Assembly: GCA_027604665.1 (NCBI GenBank)
Contig: JADGIZ010000123.1
Coordinates: forward strand, 1-24,630
Source: Polyrhizophydium stewartii
Lineage: Eukaryota; Chytridiomycota; Chytridiomycetes; Rhizophydiales
Direction: 5' to 3'
DNA length: 24,630 bases
Below, in pieces: positions 1 through 11,900 of the stretch. The number at the start of each line of letters is the position of its first letter. Positions within the stretch are counted from its first letter, which is position 1. The translations under genes and the position numbers were made by a program. The notes beneath the pieces are model-generated. The model worked only from the letters and a program-made list of their open reading frames with translations, was not told the DNA's origin and did no database searches.

Positions 1-1539
1 GCCTGGGAGCGCCCCGCCGACGCCGCCGCCGCCCAGCCGCCCGCCGCGGCCCAGGCCCCCGGCCCCGCCCGCGCGAGCCTGCCAATCAACATCGCCGCCA
101 TCATCTGCTTCGACTCCCCTTTCTTCGGGCTCAACAAAGTCCGCTTCGCCGCCGCGGCGACCGCAAAGGCCGCCGAGGTCGTCGCGGACTACCTGCCCGA
201 GTCGGCCCGCTCCGCGGTCTCCGCTGTGCCCTCGGCCGTCGGCTCCGGCCTGCGCGCCGGCTCCGAGCTCGCGTCCTCGGCCTATGCCGCCATCCCAACC
301 CCGTCGCAGGCCGTCGCCTCCATCCCCGCCGCCATCCGCTCCGGCTCCGCCATGGCCTCGAGCGCCATGGCCTCGCTGCCCTCGGCTTCGGACGCCGTGC
401 GTGCAACCGCAGGCGTCGCCCTCAGCCTGCCGGGCGTCATCGCAGAGGCCCCGCGCACCATCGCGCGCGCACTGCCCTCGCTCGCCACGCTCGCTTCGCT
501 GATCCCCATGCGCTCAACGGCATCGACGCCTCAGGCCACCGCGGCCGCCTCCGATGCCTCGACTCCCACCGTCACTACCAATGCCCCGCCAGCAGACCCG
601 ACCTCTACCGAGCCGAGCGCAGACGCGGCTTTGACATCGAGCGACGCATTCAAGCTTGTTGCCGAGCCGGAGGGCATTGCAGAGCCACAGGGCGTCGCAA
701 ACCGGGAGAGCGTCGCAGAGCCTGAGTCAGTGACGCCGCACGTCCAGCAGCCGCCCAGCGCGCCTGCTGCAGAGCCCGCCGAACTCGAGAGGCCCGCCGA
801 GCCGGTGAAGCCCGCCGTGCCCGCAGATCGCTCGCCCCGCGCCGCGGGCTTGCCAGATCCCGCCACAGAGCACAGCGGCCTGATCCCGATTCCGCCGGAC
901 GACACCAACTGGTCGCCCTGGTTCACATTTGGCGTCGGCGCTGCGGCAGTGGCCGCCGGTGCCTATTATTCGGGTGGCCTGCTGGCCCTGGGCTCCGTCA
1001 CGCTCGCCCGCCGCATCGCCGTCGCCTACGCACTATCTCACGCAGAAGAGGCCCGCAAGCAGATCCAGTTCTTGTATCCGATCTGGGGCGAGAGCGCAGC
1101 AGAGACAGAGGCGCGAATGGACCTTGTCCTTGACCGCGTCCGCAACCACGAGTTCTTCTTTCGCTGCTTCTATGTCCAGGTGCCCAAGCCCATTGCGCCG
1201 TCAAAGCCGCTGCCTGCTGCGACGCCGGCACAAAAGGATGCAGCAGAGGCACCCTCCGTGGAAGCTGAGGCCCAGACTGCCGACGAGCCGCAGCCCGCGA
1301 CGCGCGACCAGGACCCGGAGATGCGCACGTTCATCGCGGTTCCGCCCAAAAAGGCGGCCGCCCTGTTCCACCCGGTCGGCACCGACTGCAGCGACGAGAT
1401 CACGGCGCACATGAGCATGTTTGCGCGGGACACCAACCCGGGCCACTATTGGGTCCTCGTCAGCGATGTCGCCGAGCTGATCCGCCGCATCATCAACCAC
1501 GTCCGCTCGCCAACGTCCGACGACGCTCAGGCCCTCTGA
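1..1539 (+). CDS. Fungal alpha/beta-hydrolase (DUF676/lipase-like) protein, 3' part
   Basis: The frame is open from base 1 to the TGA at 1537-1539 (512 codons), so the start lies outside the window. Codons 29-49 contain ICFDSPFFGLN. In fungal DUF676-type hydrolases a short IxxFDxPxxGL segment of this kind follows the nucleophile region. Codons about 50-290 are low-complexity Ala/Ser/Pro/Glu. A hydrophobic Ala/Gly-rich stretch at about 307-330 (WFTFGVGAAAVAAGAYYSGG) could be a membrane helix. The C-terminus has ITAHMSMFARDTNPGHYWVL; an 'AHMxMF...NPGYY' block near the C-terminus is typical of the same family. The likely role is esterase or lipase-like hydrolysis at a membrane, but the catalytic Ser and oxyanion region are not in the window. 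The family call rests on recalled motifs and the exact substrate is unknown. The next gene starts 16 bp downstream on the same strand. Confidence 0.6.
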   Translation, partial: AWERPADAAAAQPPAAAQAPGPARASLPINIAAIICFDSPFFGLNKVRFAAAATAKAAEVVADYLPESARSAVSAVPSAVGSGLRAGSELASSAYAAIPTPSQAVASIPAAIRSGSAMASSAMASLPSASDAVRATAGVALSLPGVIAEAPRTIARALPSLATLASLIPMRSTASTPQATAAASDASTPTVTTNAPPADPTSTEPSADAALTSSDAFKLVAEPEGIAEPQGVANRESVAEPESVTPHVQQPPSAPAAEPAELERPAEPVKPAVPADRSPRAAGLPDPATEHSGLIPIPPDDTNWSPWFTFGVGAAAVAAGAYYSGGLLALGSVTLARRIAVAYALSHAEEARKQIQFLYPIWGESAAETEARMDLVLDRVRNHEFFFRCFYVQVPKPIAPSKPLPAATPAQKDAAEAPSVEAEAQTADEPQPATRDQDPEMRTFIAVPPKKAAALFHPVGTDCSDEITAHMSMFARDTNPGHYWVLVSDVAELIRRIINHVRSPTSDDAQAL

Positions 1540-1555
1540 GGCCCTGCAGCGCACA

Positions 1556-4500
1556 ATGAACCATTCCATCATGCTCCCTGCCCGCCCGATCACCCGCGCC
1601 GTCTCCCGCGTCGGCGTCCCATGCCGGCGTCCATGCGCTCGTGGGTGCACGACCCACTTTCCGCCGAGAATGCTTTTGCGAGCATGCATGCGCGCGACGG
1701 CGCTGCGGGCGGCGACGGCGGCAGCGGCGGCGACTGCGCCTGCACGGCAGCGCGCGGCGGCATCCCTGGCAGCGGTCGCACCCGAAGCCGCGCCGCCCGA
1801 CGCCGCAACGCCCGACGCAGCGCCAGGCCAGCGCCGCAACGCGCTCGGCATCCAGATGCTGTCGGCGGACCTGCACAGGCAGCTGTTCGGCAACCTCAAC
1901 GACGCTGCCCCCGGCCGCTCCACCTCGCTCTCGGGCGGCCCCGACGCCCGAAACAAAGAGGCGACCAAGCTCGCCGAGTTACACCTGTCCCGCCACGAGC
2001 TGCTAGGCAAGAACACCCGCCCGCTGCCCGAGGTCGAGTTCACGCTCCCCGCGCTCGCCGGCCCGTGGAAGCCCTCGACCATCGAGGACCACTTCCACAC
2101 CATTGCCTGCGAGCAGGCCGAGCCATTCTTCTCCGAGGCCAGCTACTTCGCCCGCTGCAAGCTCCCGCCCATGCCCACCGCCTGGACCCGCGCGCCGGGT
2201 TGGACGCGCTACAACCGCGACGGCTCCGTCGCCTCCGTCGCGGTGCGTTGGCCTGCCTCCGCCGCCGCTGTTTCTCACGGCACAACGCATCTGGCTGACG
2301 CCTCGCCGCTGCTCAGCATCCGCCACACAATGAGCCGCTTGTGTTCGACGTCGAGGTCATGTACAAGATCACGCAGTTCCCGGCCATGGCCATCGCAGCG
2401 ACGCACGACGCCTGGTATTCGTGGTGCTCGCCCGCACTCTTCCAAGACAACCCCGTGTTCGAGCATCTCATCCCGCTCGGTCGAGGCACCGAACCGCGCA
2501 TCATCATCGGCCACAACGTCGCCTACGACCGCGCGCGTATTCTCGAGGAGTACTCGCCGGAGCCCACACGCAACGCATTCATCGACACAATGAGCCTCCA
2601 CTGCGCCGTCTCGGGCATGTCGTCACAGCAGCGCGGCAAGTGGACGCAGTACATGCGCGCAAAGTCCGCCTCGCAGCGGGCAGTCCAAGAGTCCATGCAG
2701 AGCTTGTCGGATGCAAACGGCGCGCCGGCGGCCGATGACATTGAAGATCTCTCGGCCGTCCCCCTTCCACAGTCGCTAGACCACGTTGCCGGCTCGGGGC
2801 ATTTGGATACGCCCGAGAGGGACGCTCTGGCCGACAACCCGTGGCTGCAAGTCACTTCGATCAACAGCCTGAAAGAAACCGCCAAGCTGCATCTCAAGAA
2901 GGACATCGACAAGAGCGTGCGCGACCATTTCGCGTCCGAGGATCCCAACATGCTCGCGGACCCCGAGATGTTCCAGATGCTCATGGGCTACTGCGCCAAC
3001 GACGTGCTTGTCACCCACGAGCTTTTTGCCAACCTGATGCCGCGCTTTTTCCAAAAGTGCAAGCATCCCGCGTCCTTTGCCGGCATGCTGCACATGGGCA
3101 AGGGCTATCTCAGCATCTCGGGCAAGTGGCAAGACTTTGTCGACCGCTGCGAGGCGATCTGCACCCAGTACCAGACGGACATTGAGAACGCCCTCTCCGC
3201 GCTTGCTTACGAAGCGCTCGACATTCAGGCAGATAAGTCGTATGAAAGCGACCCGTGGCTGCGGAATCTAGATTGGAATATCAAGCCCCCGCGCATGACG
3301 TCGGCCAAGCTCGGCAAGGACGGCTCCGTCATCAAGCCATCAGTCTACGCCAAGACAGAGAACATGGACCTCGTCGGCAAGCCAAACTGGTTCCGCGAGA
3401 TCTGGGACAAGAAGAACCGCAAACTGGCCCTGACAACGTCCAAGCGCATCGCGCCGTACCTGCTGCGTCTGCGGTGGCAGGGCTATCCCGTCATGCACAC
3501 GTCCGCCTACGGCTGGGTGTTTGTGCGGCCCAAGGAGGAGTGCTTCGGCAGCGAGCAGCTCAAAAACCAAATGCTCGAGTTCAGTAGCGATCCAAACGAC
3601 AGGTACTTTGATCCAATCGCGTCGGCCGACCACTCCAAGTGCTACTTTCGGATCCCACACCCGGACGGCGAGTCCTCCAACTGCGGCAACCCGCTGTCGA
3701 AGCTATATCTCTCTGCATTCGATTCCGGCAAGATGTCGTCGTCGCTGCCCCTCGCGCGCGAGATTGTCGAAAAGCACACGCAGTGCTCGTACTGGATCTC
3801 GACGCGTGGCCGCATCACCGAGCAGTTTGTCGTACCAATGAGCTTGGTGCGCAAGCAGGTCGACAGTCTTTATGGCAAGCAGGTCGACAGTCTTTACGGC
3901 AAGCCGGCGCAACAGTCAGGCAGCCCGGCCGGTACTGCAACCAAACCGGCACAGCCATCCGTCGAAGAGGACGACCAAGACGGCATGGGCGTCATTATCC
4001 CGCGCTCGATCGTCATGGGCACCATCACGCGCCGCGCGGTCGAGTCCATGTGGATGACGGCGTCCAACGCCAAGAGCAAGCGCATTGGCTCCGAGGTCAA
4101 GTCGATGATCGTGCCGCCCAAGGGGTACTCGTTTGTCGGCGCCGACGTGGACAGCGAGGAGCTTTGGATTGCGTCGGTGATTGGCGATGCGCAGTTTGGC
4201 ATGCACGGCAGTACCGCGATTGGATTCATGACGCTCGAGGGGTCCAAAGCCGCAGGCACGGATCTGCACTCGGTGACGGGCCGAATCCTCGGCATCTCGC
4301 GCGACCAGTCCAAGGTGTTCAACTACGGCCGCATCTACGGCGCTGGCGTCAAGTATGCCGTGCAGCTCCTGCTCCAGAGCAACCCGGACATGAGCCGCGA
4401 GGACGCCGAGGCCAAGGCAGAGGACCTGTACGCCAAGACAAAGGGCCTGCGCTGGATGCGGCAGCGGATGGACAGCCCGTTCAGGCGGCTGTGGTACGGC

Positions 4501-5881
4501 GGCACAGAGTCGGTCATGTTCAACTCGCTCGAGCGCATCGCACGATCAGCGGACCCGCGCACGCCCGTGCTGGGTTGTCAGATCCCAGACGCGCTGATGC
4601 CCAACAACGTCTTCAACGGGGTGAGCGGCGAATGACTTTAGGCGTGGTGCATTTGCATGCGACTGACTCTTCTGCATCGCCGGTGCATGCAGTACATGAC
4701 GAGCCGCATCAACTGGGTCGTGCAGTCGTCGGGAGTCGACTACCTGCATCTGCTGCTCGTGGCCATGGACTATCTGATCCGCCGCATGCGCATTGACGCG
4801 CGATTCCTGATCAGCATCCACGACGAGCTGCGGTACATTGTGCGCAACGAGCACGTTGAGCTCGCGAGTCTTGCGCTGCAGATCAGCAACTTGTGGGTGC
4901 GCTGCATGTTTGCCAGCCGTCTGGGCATCAAGGATCTGCCTTTGGTGAGCACCTTCTCTGCTCTTTCTCTGCGCGGCTCGCGATGCTGGCTCTGGATGCT
5001 GAACGTGTTGCTCATTGCAGAACGTGGCCTTCTTTTCGCTCGTCGACATTGACCACTGCTTGCGCAAGGAAGTCGACATGTCCTGTGTCACGCCATCCAA
5101 CAAGACGCCGATCCCGCCCGGACGGTCCCTGACGATCCAGCAGACGCTCGATGCGCTCGGCGGCCCTGCCGCCACACGCAGGCTCTATGGCCAGGAGCTG
5201 GACTCTGTCAAGGTCGTGGAGAAGGAGCTCCGCAAACGTAACTTCAAGTCCAACTTACTGAATGTTGACCTCGTTGACATCGATGTCCTCGAGGCCCAGC
5301 TCGCCGAGTCCAAGAAGGACTTTGACCAGATCGAACAGCGCCGGAACAATTTGGTTTTTGAGACATCCAAGCCGGTCCAGATCAAGGCGTCCTCGGGCAT
5401 GGCCAAGGCCAAGACGACGGATGCCCAGGGAGCCGAAGAGAGCTCGCAGCCCTCGGGCGAAGTCTCGCTGGCGCACGTGCCCAGCACTCGTGTCACCTTC
5501 AAGCATACCAGGTCGGTCAAGCCTGCCAGCGTGACAACTGACAAGCCGAAGTCGGCCGAGCCCAAGCCGCGGAAGCCAAAGAAGACGGAGGCGGCCGACG
5601 CACAACCAGACGAACCACAGCCGGTCGAGCCAAAGCCGCCAAAGGCAAGAAGGGCGGCGGCGACAAATGCACAGCTCGATAACTCTCAGCCGGTCGAGCC
5701 CAAGCCGCGAAGGTCGAAAAGGGCAGAAGCAGCGACCATTTCACAAACCGACGAAGCGACGCCGGCTGAGCAGCAGCCAGCCGAGCAGCAGCCAGCCGAG
5801 GCGGGCGTGCCTCCGGCCGTGCCCAAGCCCAAGGCGAGAGTGAGCCGCAAACCTAAAGCCGGTGCGGCCGAAGCGGCGTGA
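1556..5881 (+). CDS. MIP1: Mitochondrial DNA polymerase gamma catalytic subunit, four exons
   Basis: This family A polymerase replicates and proofreads mitochondrial DNA. Exons: 1556-2242, 2317-4620, 4693-4944, 5021-5881. All introns are GT-AG and phase 0 (2243-2316, 4621-4692, 4945-5020), giving about 1367 aa. The N-terminus is Arg/Ala-rich, as expected for a mitochondrial presequence; ATGs at 1556 and 1571 both fit. Residues 95-112 carry the family's [14 protein letters not shown] block. Exonuclease motifs: Exo I FDVE (about 239-242), Exo [10 protein letters not shown] (294-301), Exo III YCAND (454-458). Polymerase motifs: A GADVDSEE (837-844), B R891...K895..NYG (898-900), C HDE (1040-1042). 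All catalytic residues are present. Oddities are a tandem QVDSLYGK duplication before motif A and a C-terminal exon of 286 residues, mostly a basic repeat-bearing tail. Yeast Mip1 also has a C-terminal extension. The gene is spaced 16 bp from its upstream neighbour and 67 bp from the next. Bacterial Pol I is ruled out by the gamma-specific exonuclease and spacer arrangement. Confidence 0.95.
3856..3903 (+). repeat. Perfect-frame 24-bp tandem duplication inside the polymerase gene
   Basis: Two adjacent 24-bp copies (3856-3879 and 3880-3903) differ by one silent base (tat/tac) and encode QVDSLYGK twice. They lie in the loop between the spacer domain and polymerase motif A, followed by a Ser/Pro/Ala-rich and acidic stretch that looks disordered, so the insertion is probably tolerated. 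Confidence 0.95.
5549..5797 (+). repeat. Repeats encoding the basic C-terminal tail of the polymerase
   Basis: Three diverged copies with a 69-bp (23-residue) period are anchored by EPKP codons at 5558, 5627 and 5696. Each is followed by a basic patch (RKPKK, PKARR, RRSKR) and an acidic/Gln segment. Immediately after, two exact 15-bp copies (5768-5782 and 5783-5797) encode EQQPA. The tail composition (Lys, Arg, Ala, Pro) resembles linker-histone-like DNA-binding tails; that function is inference only. Confidence 0.85.
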
Positions 5882-5948
5882 ACTAAAATTAAGTTTGGCC
5901 TGCCGGATACTGCCTGTCCCACAAAGCAACATCTGGCAGCTCGGGGAT

Positions 5949-8900
5949 ATGGACGCCTGCGCGTGGGTCCAGAAGCTGTCGGCGGTCCACCTCGCGGCAG
6001 CGGCGCCGGCAACTGCCGATGATGCGGCGGTAGCGGTGGCGGCAACGGCAGCAGCCGCGAACCCCGAAGCGGCGTTCGCGGGGCTCGCTGCCTCGCGCGA
6101 GGTGGCGCGGTTCCTTGGCGACGTCAACACGACCATGCTCACGATCTCAATCAACACCAAGGTGCGCGGCGGGGCGCTGGGCTGCATCTCCGGACATGCG
6201 TGCCCCACGCGACGCTGACAGAGTGCCCCAAACATGCATCTCTGCGGCCTTGCCCATGTCCACCTCCCGCCGCACACGCTGCCCCAGACCAGCGCGGTCA
6301 GATGCAGCTTCGACGTCGAGACGCCCGACGCCAACACGCGCGCCATCATCCTGTCCAAGACCCGCCCTGCGGTCGTCACGCCCGAGAACATGGCCGAGCT
6401 CGTGCAGGTCACGCAAGTGCGGAGCACGCCCGTCAACACGCTGTACCAGGCCATCCACTCGGTGTACGCCCCCGTGCTGCTCAAGTGAGTCCGCGTGCAG
6501 CTCGCAACATCGCCCGCCGCCGCCACAGCAAACAAACGCGAGCTGACTCTGGACGGCGGCGTGTGTATATGCCGGTGTGCGTGCAGGAGCGGCCGCTGGG
6601 GCATGAGCTCGCGGCTGCAGGGTCTGCTCTCTGAGCTCGACACGGGCCTGGCGGCGTGCCTGCAGCAAGCCGCGCCGCAAAGAGCGTCCGATGGCAAGTC
6701 TGTTGACCAGAGAGCTGCATCTGTCGCCGCCGCGACAGGCACATGCTGATGCGCACGCGTGCGTGTCCGGGACGCAGCAGACACCCAGATCGGGTCCGTT
6801 GCAACGCTTGACGACGAGTATGCGCACTGGTCGCGCATCGCTGTGGACCAGAAACTTGCGTCGGCGGAGCGCGAGCGCGGCGCGTACTTTGCCGGCGCGC
6901 TGCAGCCGCTCAAGGCCGAGCTCGACAAGCCAGCGTGAGGCAGCGCGATACTCGACGCGGGATACTGCGTCTGCGTGCAGTGCCTCGACTCTGATTTGGA
7001 TGCTGACAACTCAATATCCTGACTGCGTCTCGATCTTGCCAGGTCGTCGCTCAACACCCTCGTCGAAGCAGTCGAAAAGAGCCATGGCGCACTCGACGAT
7101 ATTTGGTGTGTGCGGCAGTCTGCGGCGTCTCGGCCACAATGCAGACTGACAGCCTTTCTCTCGTTGTGCTTGGGATATGCAGGCGTCAGAACGAGCATGC
7201 CGTGTATCCAAAGGCCCGCATGGAACATCTGCTCGATGTGATCACGGAGCACATCATCGGTCAGATCCAAGACAAGCTGCGCGTTCAACAAGTCCTGACA
7301 GATCTTTCTCCCCAGGTATGTGTCGAATGGAATCTACGCAAAACCAACTTACTCATCTGACGGTCGTATGTCATCAGATCAAGGATGAGCTTGTCGCCGC
7401 GTCGGACGCGCTAGATCGATGGATCGACATCCTGCACACACTCACGTCGACATTTTGGCCGCTATATTCGCCAAACCGGTGGGAGGGCGAACCATTCTCG
7501 AGTCCTGTGCTCACTTCACTGCGCGAGCGGCTCAAAAAGGTGCATGCGATCGCCAGCCGCCAACGAATGCATCGACAGCATCTGTTTGATTCTGACACGG
7601 ACCGCGCGTGCAGATCCTGCTGCTGCGATCCTCGCACGAGTCGCTTCTCGGGCTGCTGCCGGCGGAAGACCAGAAGGAGCTGCGCGCCGACGAGGCACTT
7701 CAGGCGTTTTCCGGGTTCAATCCGGTCGAGTGCAATGCGTCGACCGATGCTGCGTGGGCGGTGAGCTGCCTCTCATATTTGCTCTGCATGCGAGGCAATC
7801 AAGACTGACATATGCTTCCTATGCCGACCAGGCGGCACTGGCGCAGTACAACCGCATGATCCAGCCTTTGGAGGAGCGATGCGCACAGAAGCTGCAAAGC
7901 CTGTTTGGCGCGCTCCAGAGCCAACCGGCGCAGCTTCTGCGCGAGTTCCAGCGGTACCGCGATCTCGTCCAGCGCGAAATCATTGGCCGCCAGCTCGCTG
8001 CCGAGCGTGAGACGCTGCTCGGACAGCTGGCCGCGTCGCTCAAGACCATCCGCAGCGACTTTCGCGAAAGGTCGCACCACACGGCCGAACTCAAAGGCAG
8101 AAACCTGCCCGCGGTGATTGCCAACATCGTGTGGGCACGCCAGAGCATCGCCAAGATCCAAGAAACGGACCAGACCGTGACGTCGCTCGTGGGTGCCAAG
8201 TCGGCGTACCAAGTTCTGTCGGCCGAGCTCTACGACGACCTGCGGAAATACGAGCGCGAGCAGTTTGAGGACTGGGCCGAGAACACCATGCGTGTGCTCG
8301 AGGAGACCAACGGCACGCTGAGCGCGTCGCTCTCTGGGCGGCTCATGGAGCTCGATTTCGCGAGCGGCAAGCTCGTGGTCAATTACGGGGACCATTTGGT
8401 CACGCTGCTGCGCGAGATCCGGCAGCTCATCGCCATGGGCTTCCCCGTCTCGGCCAAGATCCAGCAGGCGGCCGAGAACGCGCAGAAGCTGTACCGCCAC
8501 GGCGTCGTGCTCAAGCAGGTCGCGCACTTTTACAACACCATCGACCAGCAGATGCTGCCGAGCCAGCAGAGCATGCTGTTGCAGGCGGCGCTGTCGTTTG
8601 AGCGCCTGATCAAGGAGCCGCGCGCGGCCGCCACAGCAAGCGGTCCGAGCGGCAGCTTCAGCTGGGACAACCCGCAGGACCTCGAGGCGTACATCTTTCA
8701 GCTGCAAGCAGCGGCCGAGCATCTGACCGCCGAGAACCGCAAGTTGCGCAAGTATCACAGCGTGATAGAGGACCACGTCGTCGGGCTCATGAGCATCGAT
8801 CTTGTGAAGAACCAAGCACGCTGGAAGGAGGTCCTGAACCAGATCCGCGGCATCATCACCGCTGCGCAGGAAGGCGGTATCAAGCCCGAGCTGACGCTCA

Positions 8901-11900
8901 CGTGGCGCAACCACTGGGACTACCAGCTGTACAAAGCGCTCGAGCACCAGTACCAAGTGGGCCTCGAGAGCCTCAACGAGAGCCTGCCCGAGATCAAGGT
9001 CGATCTTGTCTTCAAGCAGCAGAAGCTGCAGTTTCGCCCGCCGTACGAGGAGATCCGCGCAAAGTACTACCGCGAGCTCAAGAAGTTCATTAATCTGCCC
9101 AGCGCGTTCAAGGGCGTTGGCGAGACGCGCGTCTTTGGGCAGCTGATTGACCAAAACGCCGCGTCGCTGTCGACCGTGTACAACAAGGCCGAGGCGCTGT
9201 TCCAAAACCTGCTCAAGGCCCACGACGTCTTCAAGGACTGGGTTGTCCTCGGGACGGTCGACCTCGACGCGTTTGTGCAGGACGCGCTCGGCGACGTGTC
9301 CGACTGGGAGATCAACTTTCGCATGCTCAAGCAAAAGGGCAAGGACGTCGAGCAGCTGCCGTCCGTGATCAAAATCGACTGCATCTCTGTCTCGACGGCG
9401 CCGGTCAAGGCGACCATTGACGACCACCTGCAGCGGCTTTTCGATGCGCTGCTGACGGCGCTGCGCAAGGCCGTCGCAACGCATCTCGCCGAAATTGACG
9501 AATTTGTCGGAAAGGGTATGGACATATTGCTCAAGCGTCCGCAAACCATGGCCGAGATCGGCGAAGCCAACACGCGCCATGAGGAGCTTTCCAAAAGCAA
9601 GCTGTCGATCCAGTCGAACTTTGAGGCGGCTGAAGCCAAGAACAAGCTGCTCAAGTCGGTTGCAGGGTCTGGCGTAGACGCGAGCGCAGCGCAGGCCAAG
9701 TGGAGCAAGCTCGAGCTGATGCTCGAGAGCCACGAGCTCATGATCAAGGAGCAGGTCGACATGCTGCGTGGCGCTATTGACGGCCGCACGCAGCTGTTTC
9801 TCGGTGATCTCGAAAAGTTCACCCTACGCTGGCAGCAGCTCAAGCCCAAGGCGGCCGAGATCAGCAAGCTCGATGCGGCGCTCAAGGCCGTCGCGTTCAT
9901 CAAGGAGCGCGTGGCCGAGTTTAGCGAGCTCGAGAAAGCCGCTGCCCAGATCGTCGTGGATTCGAGCCACTTTGGCGTCGCGCCGCCCGACTTTGCCGAG
10001 CTCGAGATTGTGCGCGACGACCTGCGCCGGTCCGAGGAGATGTGGAGCATCTGCGAGCAGTATGTCGAGGGCATCAATGCGCTCCGGCGCGAGGACTGGA
10101 TCACCTTCCGCGCAAAGTCGTATCAGTTTGAAGAGTTCCTTACGCAGTGGAACGACAAGATACGGTCGCGCGAGGTCGACGCTATCTCGTCGCAGATGCT
10201 CAAGGACCTCGACTCGTACCGCAGCATCGCGGCCAACCTCAAGTTCCTTCGCGGCGACAACTGGATGTCGGAGCACTGGGGCGAACTCTTCCGCATCCTC
10301 GCAATGCCAAGGGGCGTCGGCGTGTCGGACCTGACCTTTGGCCACTTTCTCGACCTGCGCGAGGCCGTACATGCCAAGCTCGACGAGATCAAAGACCTCA
10401 ACAGCCGCGCCAATGGCGAGGTGGCAATCCGCGAGGCGATCCAGGAGCTCGATATTTGGGGTGCTAGCGCCGTGTTTTCGCTGACAGAGTACCAGGATGC
10501 GCGCGGCGGCAAGCTGCAGCTGATCAAGGACTGGAAGGAGACGCTCACTCAGATTGGCGACAACCAGTCGCTGCTGTCGTCGCTCAAAGACTCGCCGTAC
10601 TTTAAAAACTTTGCCGAAAAAGCCCACTCGTGGGAGCAGAAGCTCGCCGAGCTCGACGAGTATCTGCGCCAACTGAACACGGTGCAGCGACGGTGGGTGT
10701 ACCTCGAGCCCATCTTCAGCCGCGGCGCGCTGCCGTCCGAGCAGGGCCGCTTCTCGCGCATCGACGAGGACTTCCGGTCCATCATTGGCAGCGTGTCCGC
10801 GGACCCGCGCATCGTGTCCGTTGTCGGGTTCCCGAGCATCCGCAGCATCCTGCTGGCGCTCGTCGACCAGCTCGAGCGCTGCCAAAAGGCGCTCAACGAG
10901 TTCCTCGAGCAGAAGCGCGCCAAGTTTGCCCGCTTCTACTTCATTGGCGACGAGGACCTGCTCGAGATTCTCGGCCAGGCAAAGAACCCGCAGGTCATCC
11001 AGACGCACCTCAAGAAACTCTTTGCCGGAGTGCACAATGTGCAGTTTGACGAAAACATGACCTCGATCGTCGCCATGCGCAGCCTGCATGGCGAGCACGT
11101 GCCCCTCAAGAGCCCCGTGCAAGTCACGGACGAGGTCGAGTCATGGCTGCAGAACTTTGCGCTCGAGATGAAGGCGACCCTCAAGGCGATGCTGCTTGAG
11201 TGCCTCGCCGTCTCGGACATCTTCAAGTTCCCCTCGCAGCTGATTGGTCTGGCCGAGTACCTGCACTTTACAAGCAACGCCGAGCTGATCATCCAGAACG
11301 GGCAGAGCTTTGCGCCGCTCGAGAAGCAGCTCCGCGACGACCTCGAAAAGTACACGACCTTTGACACAGCGACGATTGCCGACAAGACCGAGCGCGCCGT
11401 GGTCGAGCTCAAAATCAAGTCGCTGATTCTGGACATCATCCACTTTCTCGACGTCGTGGATCAGCTCAAGCGCGTGGAGCGGCCGTTGCTGACGGACTGG
11501 TCGTGGCGGCGGCAGTTGCGGTTCTATCTCAACGAAGACAAGTCATGTGTCATCCGCATGAACGACGCCGAGTTCGAGTACACATACGAGTATCAGGGCA
11601 ACCCGCCCAAGCTCGTGCACACGCCGCTCACGGACAAGTGCTACTTGACGCTCACGCAGGCCATGTCGAGCGGCTTTGGCGGCAATCCATTTGGGCCTGC
11701 CGGCACGGGCAAGACAGAGTCGGTCAAGGCGCTTGGCGTGCTCTTTGGCCGCCAGGTGCTCGTCTTCAACTGCGACGAGGGCATCGACTACAAGAGCATG
11801 GGCCGCATTTTTGTGGGTCTCGTCAAGTGCGGCGCGTGGGGATGCTTTGACGAGTTCAATCGCCTTGAAGAGGCAGTGCTCTCTGCCGTGTCCCAGCAAA

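Noticed and set aside
3639..4796. 385-codon alternative plus frame inside the polymerase
   Set aside because: It is Arg/His-rich out-of-frame translation across polymerase motifs A and B, which are intact in the main frame.
5741..7291. 516-codon open frame on the minus strand
   Set aside because: It spans the polymerase tail, an intergenic gap and several dynein introns. The plus-strand exons match conserved families, so this is chance openness.
5949..7831. Apparent frameshifts and stops at the dynein 5' end
   Set aside because: All are resolved by eight short introns; the joined frame matches the dynein-2 N-terminus and the full coding length is divisible by three.
7799..9733. 644-codon open frame on the minus strand
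   Set aside because: Antisense shadow of the dynein tail with the same compositional bias; no recognisable domain.
9824..11122. 432-codon open frame on the minus strand
   Set aside because: Antisense to the conserved dynein linker region; no motif of its own.
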